64,000 bases of DNA from JANJUB01 sp964586225. Its GTDB lineage: Bacteria > Armatimonadota > Fimbriimonadia > Fimbriimonadales > Fimbriimonadaceae. Shown piece by piece: positions 1 to 8,680 of the stretch. The notes under the pieces were generated by a model, which saw only the letters and a list, made by a program, of their open reading frames with translations, did not search any database and was not told the DNA's origin. The translations under genes and the position numbers were made by a program. The first letter of the stretch is position 1. Each line of letters begins with the position of its first letter. The DNA lies in NCBI GenBank assembly GCA_964586225.1, contig CAZPHD010000004.1:1-64000 (forward strand), in the 5' to 3' direction.

Positions 1-1369
1 TGTTGGTGTTGCCTGGCGTCCCTGCCGGCACTCCTGCGGAAACAATAATAGTATCCCCCACTCTTAACCGTTTCCGACGTGTGAACGCCTCAATCGCTTG
101 CTCAATTTGTTCGTCCGTGCTTGATGGCAGGCCGATGTGCGCGGCTTCGACACCCCAAACGGCGGACATTTGGCGGTGGGTTGCCGAACTCCATGTGGCG
201 CAGAGAATAGGAACCTTGGGGCGATACTTGCTGACCAGGCGGGCAGTCTGACCGCTGGTCGTGGTGGTCAGAATCGCCTTGGGCCGGATCATCTTGGCCA
301 GGCGTGCGACGGCATGAGCGATGGCAATGGGCTCACTGCTCCGCTCATCGTCCAGGGCCAAGAGCGGACGATCGTCGAACGTGCCCTCCGCCTTCTCGGC
401 GATCTTCGCCATATATCGAACGGCTTCGAGCGGATACTTGCCAGCCGCTGTCTCGCCGCTCAGCATGACCGCGTCGGTGCCGTCGAGGATGGCGTTCGCG
501 ACGTCGGTTGCTTCGGCGCGCGTGGGGCGTGGCGCATTGACCATGCTTTCCAACATCTGCGTGGCGGTAATCACCGGCTTGCCGGCATGCTGGGCGGCCC
601 GAATGATCGCCTTTTGGGCCAAGGGCACGTCCTCAATATCCATCTGTAGGCCCATGTCGCCACGGGCCACCATGAGGAGGTCGGACTCGGCGGCGATTTC
701 GCGGATGCGGCGGACGGCATCGCGGGTTTCGACCTTGGCGCAGAGGCGGATCGATCTCGTGTATTGCTCGACGTGCCGTCGCAGATCGCGGATGTCGTCG
801 GCGTGATGTACATAGCTGAGCGCGATGAAATCGACATTCGCGGCGCATGCCTGCTCAATATCCAGAAGATCTTTCGGCGTGAGGCACTTGGTGTGAAACA
901 CCTTGCCGACGAGCGTGACGCCCTGCTTGCTCTTCACGAGGCCGCCAGAGATGGCGCGGGCGCGGAAGTTCTCGCCTTCCTTGGCCTGGACCCGGAGTTC
1001 GACGTCGCCGTCGCCGAGGAGGATACGATCGCCGACGCCCATCACATCGAGGATCTCGGACTGGTTGATCGGAAGTTCGGCGGTTTGCCCCACCGTAACC
1101 TGAGAGCCCGCGCGGATTTCGAGGCCGCCAGTAGCCAGCATTCCCAAGCGAAACTTTGGCCCCTGGAGGTCGGCGAGAATGCCGACCGGGTTGACGTCGG
1201 GGCTGTGCTTACGGATCCACTCGATCCAGCGGCGCTTGGTGTCCCAGTCTCCGTGGCTGCAGTTCAGGCGGGCGACGTTCATGCCCGCGCGGATCAGCCG
1301 CCGAATCTGGGTTTCGGAGTCAACGGCGGGGCCGAGGGTGCAGACGATCTTCGTGCGGCGGTGCGCCAT
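1..1369 (-). CDS. pyk: Pyruvate kinase (3' end outside window)
   Basis: Catalyses the last ATP-yielding step of glycolysis (phosphoenolpyruvate + ADP to pyruvate + ATP), in the cytosol. Reading the minus strand from an ATG at 1369 gives MAHRRTKIVCTLGPA, the classic pyruvate kinase N-terminus. It is followed by the substrate and metal region (SHGDW, VGILADLQGPK), VARGDMG, and TATQMLESM with PTRAEATDVANAILDGTDAVMLSGETA, all diagnostic. The last visible residues (VSAGVPAGTPGNTN) match the C-terminal G..TN motif, so only about 15 residues are missing. It is divergent from the AAA ATPase gene with an 87-bp gap. Long plus-strand frames over this region are antisense shadows. Confidence 0.97.
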   Translation of the reverse strand, partial: MAHRRTKIVCTLGPAVDSETQIRRLIRAGMNVARLNCSHGDWDTKRRWIEWIRKHSPDVNPVGILADLQGPKFRLGMLATGGLEIRAGSQVTVGQTAELPINQSEILDVMGVGDRILLGDGDVELRVQAKEGENFRARAISGGLVKSKQGVTLVGKVFHTKCLTPKDLLDIEQACAANVDFIALSYVHHADDIRDLRRHVEQYTRSIRLCAKVETRDAVRRIREIAAESDLLMVARGDMGLQMDIEDVPLAQKAIIRAAQHAGKPVITATQMLESMVNAPRPTRAEATDVANAILDGTDAVMLSGETAAGKYPLEAVRYMAKIAEKAEGTFDDRPLLALDDERSSEPIAIAHAVARLAKMIRPKAILTTTTSGQTARLVSKYRPKVPILCATWSSATHRQMSAVWGVEAAHIGLPSSTDEQIEQAIEAFTRRKRLRVGDTIIVSAGVPAGTPGNTN

Positions 1370-1456
1370 TCTGGATTAGACGGCTGGGCGCGGAGATTTG
1401 CCCCGGATAGCGCTAAAGCACCACGCACCTTGCGACGGGCGGTTACAATACAACCC

Positions 1457-2959
1457 GTGACCGCCGCTGCCGAAATCGAAGTCCTAATCCGCGCCAAGTA
1501 TCCGATCATCTACGTTGTCTCGTGGGAGGAGCGACGCGTGGAGGAGATCATGGGCCAACTTTCCAAAAGCCTCAATCGCACTCTCCACACGTGGACCCTA
1601 ACGCAGGGCATGAAGCCCGCCGTCACGCGGACGAGCGGCCCGGCCAAGCCGACAACGCTACCCGGCGAACTCGAAGCGCTCGCGCTGATCTATGAAGCGG
1701 CCGAGTTCACCGTGTTCCTGCTCAAGGATTTTCACCCGTACATGAAGGACCCGCGGGTGGTTCGATTGCTTCGCGATCTGGCCATTCGGTTGCGGGGGCG
1801 CTCGCAAACGTTGATCTTGTTGGGTCCGATGCTGGTGCTTCCAACCGAGCTTGAGAAGGACGTCACGGTGGTGGAGTTCCCGTTGCCATCAGCGAGCGAT
1901 ATCGAGGACACCCTGGAAAAGTGTATCGCGGCAGTTAAAGAGAACCCGAACGTTACGACCAAACTGAAGCCGCGGGACAAGGAGTTGATCGTCAAGTCGG
2001 CCCAAGGGCTGACCATGGACGAAGTCGAATCCGTGTTCGCGCGGAGCCTGGTCGAGCGAAAGAAGTTCGACGTTGAGGTCGTGCTGGAGGAGAAGAAGCA
2101 GATCGTGCGCAAGTCGGGGCTGCTTGAGTATTACCCAACGCAGAACAAGATGACCGACGTCGGCGGCATGGAGTTGCTCAAGGACTGGCTCGAAAAACGA
2201 ACCGACGCGTTTACCGACAAAGCCAAGAAGTTCGGGATTCCGGCTCCGAAGGGCATCCTGCTCTTAGGTGTGCAGGGTTGTGGTAAGTCGCTTCTGGCGA
2301 AGGCCGTTGCCGCCGAGTGGGCGTTGCCGATGCTGAAGCTGGATGTGGGTCGAATCTTTGGGTCGCTGGTGGGACAAAGCGAGCAGAACATCCGCCGGGC
2401 GATTCAGGTAGCCGAATCGGTCGCGCCCTGTATTTTGTGGGCCGACGAACTTGAGAAGGGATTTGCGGGGGTTGGCGGTTCGGGCGTCAGCGACAGCGGG
2501 ACGACGGCTCGTGTGTTTGCGACCTTCCTCACGTGGATGCAGGAGAAAACGAAGCCCGTCTTCTTGGTCGCCACCGCGAACGATGTTTCGCAGCTTCCGC
2601 CGGAAATGCTGCGCAAGGGCCGATTCGACGAGATCTTCTTCGTTGACTTGCCCGACCTTGACGAGCGTGTGCAGATCTTCTCGATTCATCTGAAGAAGCG
2701 GGGTCGCGATCCCGGAGCTTATGAGCTTCAGGCGTTGGCGGCGGCTACCAAGGGCTATAGCGGCGCCGAGATTGAGCAGGTCATCGTCGGTGCGCTCTAC
2801 CCCGCCTTTGATGCCGGACGGGAACTGACCCAGGACGACTTGCTGGCTGAAGCCAAGGCCGTGGTGCCGTTGAGCGTGATGATGCGCGAGGAGATCGACG
2901 AGCTTCGTCACTGGGCCGCCATGCGCACTCGTCCGGCGAGTGATCGCAAGGGTGACTAA
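1457..2959 (+). CDS. Ycf46-like AAA+ ATPase
   Basis: A 500-aa cytosolic AAA+ ATPase of the Ycf46 type, with an N-terminal domain of about 230 residues and one C-terminal AAA module. Visible motifs are Walker A GVQGCGKS (about residue 271), Walker B ILWADELEK (about 324), sensor 1 VATAND, and an arginine-finger region LRKGRFDE (about 385). A C-terminal small AAA domain with KGYSGAEIEQV follows. The open frame extends upstream to 764, but that part is antisense to pyruvate kinase. I place the start at GTG 1457, in the divergent gap. Family members are widespread and their substrates are mostly unknown; a proteolysis or remodelling role is only inferred. Confidence 0.88.
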   Translation: MTAAAEIEVLIRAKYPIIYVVSWEERRVEEIMGQLSKSLNRTLHTWTLTQGMKPAVTRTSGPAKPTTLPGELEALALIYEAAEFTVFLLKDFHPYMKDPRVVRLLRDLAIRLRGRSQTLILLGPMLVLPTELEKDVTVVEFPLPSASDIEDTLEKCIAAVKENPNVTTKLKPRDKELIVKSAQGLTMDEVESVFARSLVERKKFDVEVVLEEKKQIVRKSGLLEYYPTQNKMTDVGGMELLKDWLEKRTDAFTDKAKKFGIPAPKGILLLGVQGCGKSLLAKAVAAEWALPMLKLDVGRIFGSLVGQSEQNIRRAIQVAESVAPCILWADELEKGFAGVGGSGVSDSGTTARVFATFLTWMQEKTKPVFLVATANDVSQLPPEMLRKGRFDEIFFVDLPDLDERVQIFSIHLKKRGRDPGAYELQALAAATKGYSGAEIEQVIVGALYPAFDAGRELTQDDLLAEAKAVVPLSVMMREEIDELRHWAAMRTRPASDRKGD

Positions 2960-3075
2960 GTGGTTTCGCCGTCCGGCGAATCTGATGTCCGGTTGTGTCC
3001 TGCGGGACGCCGGAAGCACCTTGGCTCGTGCAATTGCGGGTCAGGAAAGAATGCGGGCATGCCGATATTTCGTGT

Positions 3076-3987
3076 ATGCAAGCACGGACGCTCGCCTACC
3101 GCCTGATGGTGTTGAGCCCGATTTTCTACATCGGCACGTTGGTCGTGCGTGCGCACATCCAGGTCAACTCGTTCGATTTCACGGCATGCACAACCAAGCA
3201 GCATGAGGCGATCACGGCCTATCGGCCGTACGTGATTGATGCGGTTTCGTTCCGAAACAAACAAACGAAGCACGTTTCTCGAGAGCAGCTACGAAGCGTG
3301 GCGGCGCGCTGGGTGGAAGGCGGTCGCACCGGCGAACTCCAGCCGTTGCTCCCCGTGCACATTCACGACTTCGTTCGCGAGGGTGTGAAGCAAGAAGTGT
3401 ATCGTTCGGGTGACTCTATGGTCACCCACTTGTTGGTGATCGCTCGCTATGAGAGTGAGGCTGGGAACTTAGCACGAGCGGCTCGTGATGTGCTCCTTGC
3501 GGCGCGGCTGAGCGAGGTGTTGAAGTACAGCGATCCCTACTCGGTGGCTCATTCGGGAATGCAGCAACGCGCTGCTTTGGCGGCATTTGGAAAGATTGCC
3601 CCAAGCCTCTCGCCTGAGGATCTAAACAAGAGCCTGTCCGAACTCAAGCAGCTTCGCGAAGTGCAACAGCCGCTCGATCATCTGGTTCGCTGGATGAAGC
3701 AGGTCTACAACGCAGAGCGTGTCCGCCTCGGTATGGAAGTGCTTCCGATCGAGGAAGTTGATCGCTACTTTGCCATTGAACGGAATCGGCCAGAAGATGG
3801 ATTACTCACGTTCGCGTCGATCCCGCGTCCCAAATGGGCGGCCAATGGCATTGTGCCAACGATGTTGGGTGAGTTGCGCATGGCTAGCAACAGCCAGTCA
3901 ACATTCATCGCAAGGTTAGATGAGCAGATTGAGGCGCTAGTTCTCGAGGATCCAGAGCATTCGGGGTTCGCTTCGGTCGCCCCGTAG
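3076..3987 (+). CDS. Hypothetical protein with N-terminal membrane anchor
   Basis: A 303-aa protein I do not recognise. From ATG 3076 it begins MQARTLAYRLMVLSPIFYIG, one probable transmembrane segment, followed by a mostly helical, charged domain (FVREGVKQEVYRSGD; EAGNLARAARDVLLAARLSEV) that looks like tetratricopeptide or helical-repeat architecture. The frame is open from 2995, but the upstream part has unlikely composition, so 3076 is preferred without a strong ribosome-binding site to settle it. Its 3' end overlaps the convergent anti-sigma gene by 51 bp. An extracytoplasmic sensory role would fit the neighbouring sigma/anti-sigma pair but is not shown by sequence. Confidence 0.65.
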   Translation: MQARTLAYRLMVLSPIFYIGTLVVRAHIQVNSFDFTACTTKQHEAITAYRPYVIDAVSFRNKQTKHVSREQLRSVAARWVEGGRTGELQPLLPVHIHDFVREGVKQEVYRSGDSMVTHLLVIARYESEAGNLARAARDVLLAARLSEVLKYSDPYSVAHSGMQQRAALAAFGKIAPSLSPEDLNKSLSELKQLREVQQPLDHLVRWMKQVYNAERVRLGMEVLPIEEVDRYFAIERNRPEDGLLTFASIPRPKWAANGIVPTMLGELRMASNSQSTFIARLDEQIEALVLEDPEHSGFASVAP

Positions 3988-4833
3988 TTCGACCTTGTAG
4001 CCATGATCCTTGAGAGCTTCTTGCGCGGAGCCGTGGGCATCGCTTGAGTCGATCGTCCAGCCCGCAAGCTCGTTAAGCGGACCCTGCACGATGACCGGCA
4101 CCCGGCATTGATTGGCGATGTCGAGCGCCAACTGCCGTACGTCGCCCGACCCTCGAGCGGGCGTCATCGAAGGTTCGATGGGCGGAAGCGCGATGTACGT
4201 ATGCGAATCGTTGATGACGATTTCGACGATGGTTGCTGAGAGTCCATCGTTTGACAGCCGCTTGTCTTCAATGCCTTGATTCACGAGTTGGATTCGCTCT
4301 TTCTCTGTTCCATGCTCGTCGCGAATGATGACGTCGCGCTGATTAACCTTCGGGTAGTTCAACAATACTCCGTCACCGATGGGCTTAACGTCAAGGCGCG
4401 CTCGTGGCGACATGGACGGGATTGGATTCGCCTCAATCGTAGGGTCAGCAACTCCTTGCCCGGCTCGGATGACGCCAAACGCGGCCACGGCAATGACGGC
4501 GGTCGCGACCAGGGCCGTTTTCCACCAGCTGAACACGCTGGGACGTTGACGCTGCTTCTGCTCCCACGCGTTGAGGTCAAGCTTTGCGATGATCCGATCG
4601 TGGAGGTCGGAGGGAATCTCGACATCAACTTCGCTCATGCCGTTCAGCTGATCCATCGTACGGCTGAACGCTCGATATTCAGCCTGAATCTGAGCATCGG
4701 CCCGAAGAACGCGCTCAAAGCTCTCGCGCAAGCCGCGATCAAGCGACCCCTCATAGAAGGCGCTGAAGTATTCGCGGGCTTTGCTGGCGTTCATCATAGG
4801 ATTCGTAGGTTCTCCCATCGCGTTTGACTTCAC
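3937..4833 (-). CDS. Anti-sigma factor, single-pass membrane protein
   Basis: A 298-aa probable anti-sigma factor for the ECF sigma gene just upstream. The start codon overlaps the sigma stop by 4 nt (ATGA), the usual translational coupling of such pairs. The N-terminal ~100 residues are a helical cytoplasmic domain (EYFSAFYEGSLDRGLRESFE), in the position of zinc-finger anti-sigma domains but with no HxxxCxxC motif. A transmembrane helix lies at about 104-124, followed by a ~170-residue extracytoplasmic domain. The assignment rests on gene order and topology rather than a recognised domain. The 3' end overlaps a convergent gene. Confidence 0.75.
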   Translation of the reverse strand: MKSNAMGEPTNPMMNASKAREYFSAFYEGSLDRGLRESFERVLRADAQIQAEYRAFSRTMDQLNGMSEVDVEIPSDLHDRIIAKLDLNAWEQKQRQRPSVFSWWKTALVATAVIAVAAFGVIRAGQGVADPTIEANPIPSMSPRARLDVKPIGDGVLLNYPKVNQRDVIIRDEHGTEKERIQLVNQGIEDKRLSNDGLSATIVEIVINDSHTYIALPPIEPSMTPARGSGDVRQLALDIANQCRVPVIVQGPLNELAGWTIDSSDAHGSAQEALKDHGYKVELRGDRSEPRMLWILEN

Positions 4834-5423
4834 CCAAGATTGAATAGTTCCTCATCTCGCACAAGATGTTCGCGAAGTGAGAGGCGAGCGCGGTTGAGTC
4901 GGCTCTTTACCGTTCCAATCGGAAGATCGAGAGCCTCGGCGATTTCCTCGTAGGAGAGGTTCTCGGCGTGATAGAGTGTGACCATCGCCCGCTGATATTC
5001 CGGCAACATCGCCACGGCTTGCTCAATGGTGGCTTCGCGCTGATTTCGCTCAGCGATGAGATCAGCCGTCGGCTCATCACTTTCGAATTGGCGCTCTACG
5101 ATGCCGTCATCGGTCTGCATGGCAGCCTCGAGGCTCACGGACGGACGGTTGCGATCGCGCTTGCGAAGGTCAAGGAAGCAGTTGGTGAGAATGCGATACA
5201 TCCATGTTGTGAAGGCGCTATTGCCCTTGAAGTTACGCATTGCCGAGTAGATACGCACGAACGCGTCGCCGACCACGTCGCAAGCCTCGTCTTGGTTTGA
5301 TGTCAGCCGATACGCGAACTGATAGGCGCGCTTCTCGTACTTGCGGATGAGCTGATCAAGCGCATCACGATCACCCTTTTGGGCGCGTTCGATAAGCACT
5401 TGATCGTCCGCAAACTGACTCAT
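4830..5423 (-). CDS. RNA polymerase ECF sigma factor (SigE/RpoE type)
   Basis: A 197-aa ECF sigma factor directing RNA polymerase to a stress or envelope regulon. Region 2 is clear (LIRKYEKRAYQFAYRLT, then DVVGDAFVRIYSAMRNFKG and FTTWMYRILTNCFLD). Region 4 is the canonical helix-turn-helix (MLPEYQRAMVTLYHAENLSY, EEIAEALDLPIGTVKSRLNR). Length is typical of the family. It is the first gene of a two-gene unit with the anti-sigma factor. It is followed upstream, on the same strand, by a DUF4446 gene only 9 bp away. Confidence 0.93.
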   Translation of the reverse strand: MSQFADDQVLIERAQKGDRDALDQLIRKYEKRAYQFAYRLTSNQDEACDVVGDAFVRIYSAMRNFKGNSAFTTWMYRILTNCFLDLRKRDRNRPSVSLEAAMQTDDGIVERQFESDEPTADLIAERNQREATIEQAVAMLPEYQRAMVTLYHAENLSYEEIAEALDLPIGTVKSRLNRARLSLREHLVRDEELFNLG

Positions 5424-5432
5424 AGATTTATC

Positions 5433-5954
5433 TCAGGGGGCGATCAGCGGTTTAGGACTCGACCGGCGGGCATCGTCCAGCGCCCGTTGTTCCTCTTGCG
5501 ACAGCGTTCGATCAGAGCGGCCCCGCGTAAGCGGCTTGGCATACACACGGCAATCGGCGCGACCGACCAGACTTGTAATGATGGCACCGTCGCCTCGGTC
5601 ATCGAACACGGCGAGCGCAAAGCTCTGCGATCCGCCAACGTCGTCGAATGCATCGTAGCGCACGAGGCCGAGGTGTCGCTTGGAGCCTTCCATCTTTTGC
5701 TCAAGCGATTCGACGCGTCGGCGAGTCTCCGAATGTTCGATGAGCAAGCCACGTCGCTCGTCGAAGTGATCCTGCAGAAGCTGCTCGACATTAGACCCTG
5801 AGGCCTCGCGGAGGAGCGAGTTCCATCTTGACTCTAGGTTCTTCACCCGGCGGAAGAGCAGGACGACCAGCCCCGTCAGAACCAGGACCAGCCCGGTTAG
5901 GACGGGCAGAAGCCAAGGTGCATTCTCGGATAAGCTCTTGAGCATTGAATCCAT
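5433..5954 (-). CDS. DUF4446 family membrane-anchored coiled-coil protein
   Basis: A 173-aa protein with an N-terminal transmembrane helix (PWLLPVLTGLVLVLTGLVVL, about residues 13-33), a coiled-coil stretch (RVKNLESRWNSLLREA; RRRVESLEQKM), and the conserved core LVRYDAFDDVGGSQSFALAV typical of DUF4446. The open frame runs up to 6455, but that extension is antisense to signal peptidase; ATG 5954 starts a proper hydrophobic N-terminus. It lies 9 bp upstream of the ECF sigma gene on the same strand, so co-transcription is likely. Function of the family is not established. Confidence 0.8.
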   Translation of the reverse strand: MDSMLKSLSENAPWLLPVLTGLVLVLTGLVVLLFRRVKNLESRWNSLLREASGSNVEQLLQDHFDERRGLLIEHSETRRRVESLEQKMEGSKRHLGLVRYDAFDDVGGSQSFALAVFDDRGDGAIITSLVGRADCRVYAKPLTRGRSDRTLSQEEQRALDDARRSSPKPLIAP

Positions 5955-5996
5955 GACAGTTCTGCCGACCATTAAGTATAGCGAAGGGAGCCGATC

Positions 5997-6431
5997 TTGA
6001 AGAGCCGCAAGCGAATGATCACCGGGTTTGGCGTGGTGCTGGTGATCCTGCTTTTCATTGCGATGTTCTTCTACTTCAACTTCACGACCGTGGTCGTGAC
6101 TGGGAACTCGATGGAACCAACATTCAAGTCGGGGCGACGTTTGCTGTCGAGTCGGGCGTATTGGTTGATAGGACCGATCAAACCAGGCGATGTCGTCGTG
6201 ATCCGCGGTGAGAAAGCGGGTGATTACATGATCAAGCGGGTGTATCGGCTTGAGCGAGAAGTGGTGGATTGGGCGAACATCCCCGAAACCCACTCGATCG
6301 TCCAAGGCGAGTTCGTGGTGCCAGTTGGGCACATTTATGTTTTGGGTGACAATCGAGACTATTCTGAGGACAGCCGGCGATACGGACCGGTGGCCGTCGG
6401 GAAAATCCTTGGAAAAATCGTGAGCTACTGA
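5997..6431 (+). CDS. lepB: Signal peptidase I
   Basis: A 144-aa type I signal peptidase that removes signal peptides from exported proteins at the membrane. It has an N-terminal transmembrane anchor (residues ~8-28), box B with the catalytic serine (GNSMEPTF, Ser38), box D with the catalytic lysine (MIKRV, Lys80), and box E GDNRDYSEDSR near the C-terminus. It is short but complete for a single-anchor Gram-positive-like form. The start is TTG 5997, preceded by GAAGGGAG. The next gene begins 2 bp after its stop, so the two form an operon. Confidence 0.92.
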   Translation: MKSRKRMITGFGVVLVILLFIAMFFYFNFTTVVVTGNSMEPTFKSGRRLLSSRAYWLIGPIKPGDVVVIRGEKAGDYMIKRVYRLEREVVDWANIPETHSIVQGEFVVPVGHIYVLGDNRDYSEDSRRYGPVAVGKILGKIVSY

Positions 6432-6432
6432 T

Positions 6433-6918
6433 TTGAAACGGTTCTTAAGCGGCAAATATGGTCGGCAGAGGCTGCGCTTCTATCCGGCACCCTTTCGGGC
6501 TCCGCTCCGCGCGTTTGCGGGGTTGGTGTTTCCGTGGCAGGGTGAGGAAGTGTTGGTCTGCGAGATCGTGGGCCGCGGCTGGTGCATTCCGAGCGGACGC
6601 GTCGAAGCGACCGAAGACTCGATGGTCGCCGTGCAGCGCGAAGCCCTGGAGGAAGCCGGAGCGATCCTGGATGACCTCCAATACATCGGCTGCTACCAAA
6701 TCACCGAACGCAACGAGGTTCGCTGGGCCGACTGCTATACGGCGAGCGTGAGCGACCTCGTTGAGATTCAGGTGGTGGAGGAATCGACGGGGCGACGCTT
6801 TATGTCGCTCGAAGAACTTCCCGAACACTACCACCTGTGGAACGAGTTGACGGAGCAGGTGTTCCGCCACTCGTTCGAGGTGCTCCAGCGCGCGCAGCGT
6901 TTGCGGAATGCGTCTTAG
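6433..6918 (+). CDS. Nudix hydrolase
   Basis: A 161-aa Nudix-family hydrolase. The Nudix box Gx5Ex7REUxEExGU is intact (G-RVEAT-E-DSMVAVQ-REALEEAGA, about residues 55-77). These enzymes cleave nucleoside diphosphates linked to another moiety; the substrate here is not predictable. TTG 6433 is used because it sits 2 bp after the signal peptidase stop. The gene ends in a convergent junction with the MFS gene, with a long inverted repeat between them. Confidence 0.87.
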   Translation: MKRFLSGKYGRQRLRFYPAPFRAPLRAFAGLVFPWQGEEVLVCEIVGRGWCIPSGRVEATEDSMVAVQREALEEAGAILDDLQYIGCYQITERNEVRWADCYTASVSDLVEIQVVEESTGRRFMSLEELPEHYHLWNELTEQVFRHSFEVLQRAQRLRNAS

Positions 6919-6919
6919 G

Positions 6920-6984
6920 TTGGAATGTGGATCGAGGTAAGACCTCTCCTAGCCACATCCGACATTCGATATCCCACATTCCAA
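6920..6984. terminator. Inverted repeat between convergent genes
   Basis: TTGGAATGTGG at 6920-6930 is the exact reverse complement of 6974-6984. The 43-nt interval leaves a large-loop hairpin between the stops of the Nudix and MFS genes. A bidirectional terminator or host intergenic repeat is likely; there is no T-run. Confidence 0.5.
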
Positions 6985-6991
6985 TCCGAAC

Positions 6992-8230
6992 TTAGGCGGG
7001 CGCGACTTCAGGCATCCGCGCGGTGCGATACTCCCGGAACGCAACCCCGATGAGGCATGCGAGGAGCATGCCGCCTCCCATCACCAGGAACATCGTCACG
7101 AGCCCGGCACGATCAATGAGAGCACCGGCTAGGGCCATCCCAATCGGCATCATGGCCGTGCTCGTCATCATTTGCAGACTGCTGACGCGGCCCCGCATCG
7201 CGTCGGGAACGGTGAGGGCGGTGTACGTTTCTCGGGTGATGTCCGCGAACGGCGCGGCAATGCCGCACACGATGTTCCAGAACGCGAATAGCCAGACATT
7301 GTGACTGAACGCCATCACCCCGACGCCGAAGGCGACGATCGCCAGCGCCGTCGAGTTTGCCAGGCCGGGGCGCCGGGGCATTCGGCGTCCGACTAAGATG
7401 CTGCCGAGGATCATCCCGCCAAAGAACGAGAACTCAAACCACGACAGGGTTTGCGGCTTTCCGCCGAACCACGCATCGTTAACGGCGATGTAGACCACAA
7501 AAAACGGTGCCACCGTTAAGCTGAACAACATGCCCACGATTCGCATGGCGAGCAGATCGCGTCGGCGGATCACGTAGCGTAGACCTTCCATGAACTCATG
7601 TCGCACCCTGATTCGTGTGTCATCGTGGCGCTCCGGCTGGACCGGCGGGAGCTTGTAGATGAACACCGCGGACAGCAGGTAGGACAGCGCATTGAGGCTG
7701 GCAATCGACATGAAGAACACTTGCGGCGACTTCGTGAACAGAGGGGCCAATACGCCCGCCGAGAAGGCCAATCCGCCCAGTTGCATGAAGTTCTGGGTCA
7801 TCATGCTGAACGCCAGAGCGCTCCCCACTTTCTCCTCGGGCAGGATCGCTGGGATCGTGGCGTTTTTCGTCGGCAAGAAGAAGGCCCGGACCGACGACAT
7901 GATGAAGGCGGTGACGAACAGCAACTCGACCGGCGGATAGCCGCCTCGCAGTCCCGACGCGGCGACCGCAATCAAGATGAACCCGCAGATGAGGTCCGAC
8001 CAGAGCATGATCTTCCGGCGGTCGAGCCGGTCGGCGAGCACGCCGGTGTAGGGGCCAAACAGGATATACGGCAACATTTCGACGGCGCCAATGTAGCCAA
8101 CCATCGCGTTCTGTCCGGTGATCTGCTTGACCATGAACATGAACGACACGTAATAGAGGGCGTCGCCCAGTTGTGAGATAGCCTGGCCAAGCCAGAGATT
8201 TCGAAACGCAGGAATCCGTAAGAGGTGCAT
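6992..8230 (-). CDS. MFS transporter (EntS/MefA-like)
   Basis: A 412-aa major facilitator with about 12 hydrophobic segments. It begins MHLLRIPAFRNLWLGQAISQ, the typical N-terminus of the enterobactin exporter/macrolide efflux (MFS_3) branch. The conserved loop motif appears as GVLADRLDRRKIMLWSDL (about residues 61-78). An in-frame TTG exists at 8242, but ATG 8230 has a GGAAG 5 nt upstream and fits family starts. It probably exports a small molecule or drug; the substrate is unknown. Its promoter must lie in the repeat-rich divergent region 8231-8680. Confidence 0.87.
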   Translation of the reverse strand: MHLLRIPAFRNLWLGQAISQLGDALYYVSFMFMVKQITGQNAMVGYIGAVEMLPYILFGPYTGVLADRLDRRKIMLWSDLICGFILIAVAASGLRGGYPPVELLFVTAFIMSSVRAFFLPTKNATIPAILPEEKVGSALAFSMMTQNFMQLGGLAFSAGVLAPLFTKSPQVFFMSIASLNALSYLLSAVFIYKLPPVQPERHDDTRIRVRHEFMEGLRYVIRRRDLLAMRIVGMLFSLTVAPFFVVYIAVNDAWFGGKPQTLSWFEFSFFGGMILGSILVGRRMPRRPGLANSTALAIVAFGVGVMAFSHNVWLFAFWNIVCGIAAPFADITRETYTALTVPDAMRGRVSSLQMMTSTAMMPIGMALAGALIDRAGLVTMFLVMGGGMLLACLIGVAFREYRTARMPEVAPA

Positions 8231-8377
8231 TGAGTCTTCCAATCAGGGGAGGGGGCGTGAGCACGCCAGCACGGCAAGCGCGGTTCTCTCGTGAACCGAG
8301 AAGGGACCGCAAGCCTTCCCGGAAGTTCAACGACGGATGCGAATCATATCGGGGGAGATGATACCGGATTGGCACTG

Positions 8378-8532
8378 GTTTGTTCGGGTTGGCTCGGGTT
8401 TGTTCGGATTGGTTCGGGTTGGTTCGGATTGGATCGGGTTGGTTCGGGTTCGTTCGGATTGGTTCGGGTTTGTTCGGATTGGTTCGGATTGGTTCGGGTT
8501 TGTTCGGATTGGTTCGGATTGGTTCGGATTGG
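8378..8532 (+). repeat. Degenerate 10-bp tandem repeat array (GGTTCGGRTT)
   Basis: About 15 head-to-tail copies of GGTTCGGATT/GGTTCGGGTT, with a few GGTTTGTTCG variants, fill the gap between the divergent MFS and HTH genes. The unit length equals about one DNA turn. All frames stay open through it, creating spurious W-F-G-L-V-R reading frames that are not genes. The whole 8231-8680 gap holds this array, the inverted copies at 8582-8622 and the promoter at 8645. Confidence 0.9.
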
Positions 8533-8581
8533 CCCAGGGGCCCGCCACTCCTAGTGACTTCAAGCCCACGCCTACGATTTT

Positions 8582-8622
8582 CCGAGCCAACCCGAGCCAA
8601 CCCGAGCCAACCCGAACCAACC
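8582..8622 (-). repeat. Inverted short arm of the same decamer array
   Basis: Four copies of CCGAGCCAAC/CCGAACCAAC, the reverse complement of the main decamer unit. With the array at 8378-8532 they can form a long cruciform or RNA hairpin around a 49-nt centre. Confidence 0.85.
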
Positions 8623-8644
8623 CCACCGACTTTTCCCCACCCGG

Positions 8645-8674
8645 TTGACGGGCGCGATTTCATGCTCATATAGT
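8645..8674 (+). promoter_or_regulatory. Sigma-70-like promoter, leaderless start
   Basis: TTGACG at 8645-8650 and TATAGT at 8669-8674 are separated by 18 nt. The expected transcription start, about 7 nt downstream, coincides with ATG 8681, which has no Shine-Dalgarno sequence. This implies a leaderless mRNA. Confidence 0.6.
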
Positions 8675-8680
8675 ATACAT

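Noticed and set aside
764..1456. N-terminal extension of the AAA ATPase frame
   Set aside because: It is antisense to pyruvate kinase, which shows all its catalytic motifs; the Ycf46-like homology starts after 1457.
2264..3019. 251-aa minus-strand frame
   Set aside because: Antisense shadow of the AAA ATPase; Arg/His-rich composition is typical of shadows.
5955..6455. Upstream extension of the DUF4446 frame
   Set aside because: Antisense to signal peptidase I; the real start with a membrane helix is at 5954.
8291..8648. Repeat-encoded proteins with FGLVRIGS units
   Set aside because: Open in several frames on both strands because the 10-bp tandem repeat lacks stop codons; not a gene.
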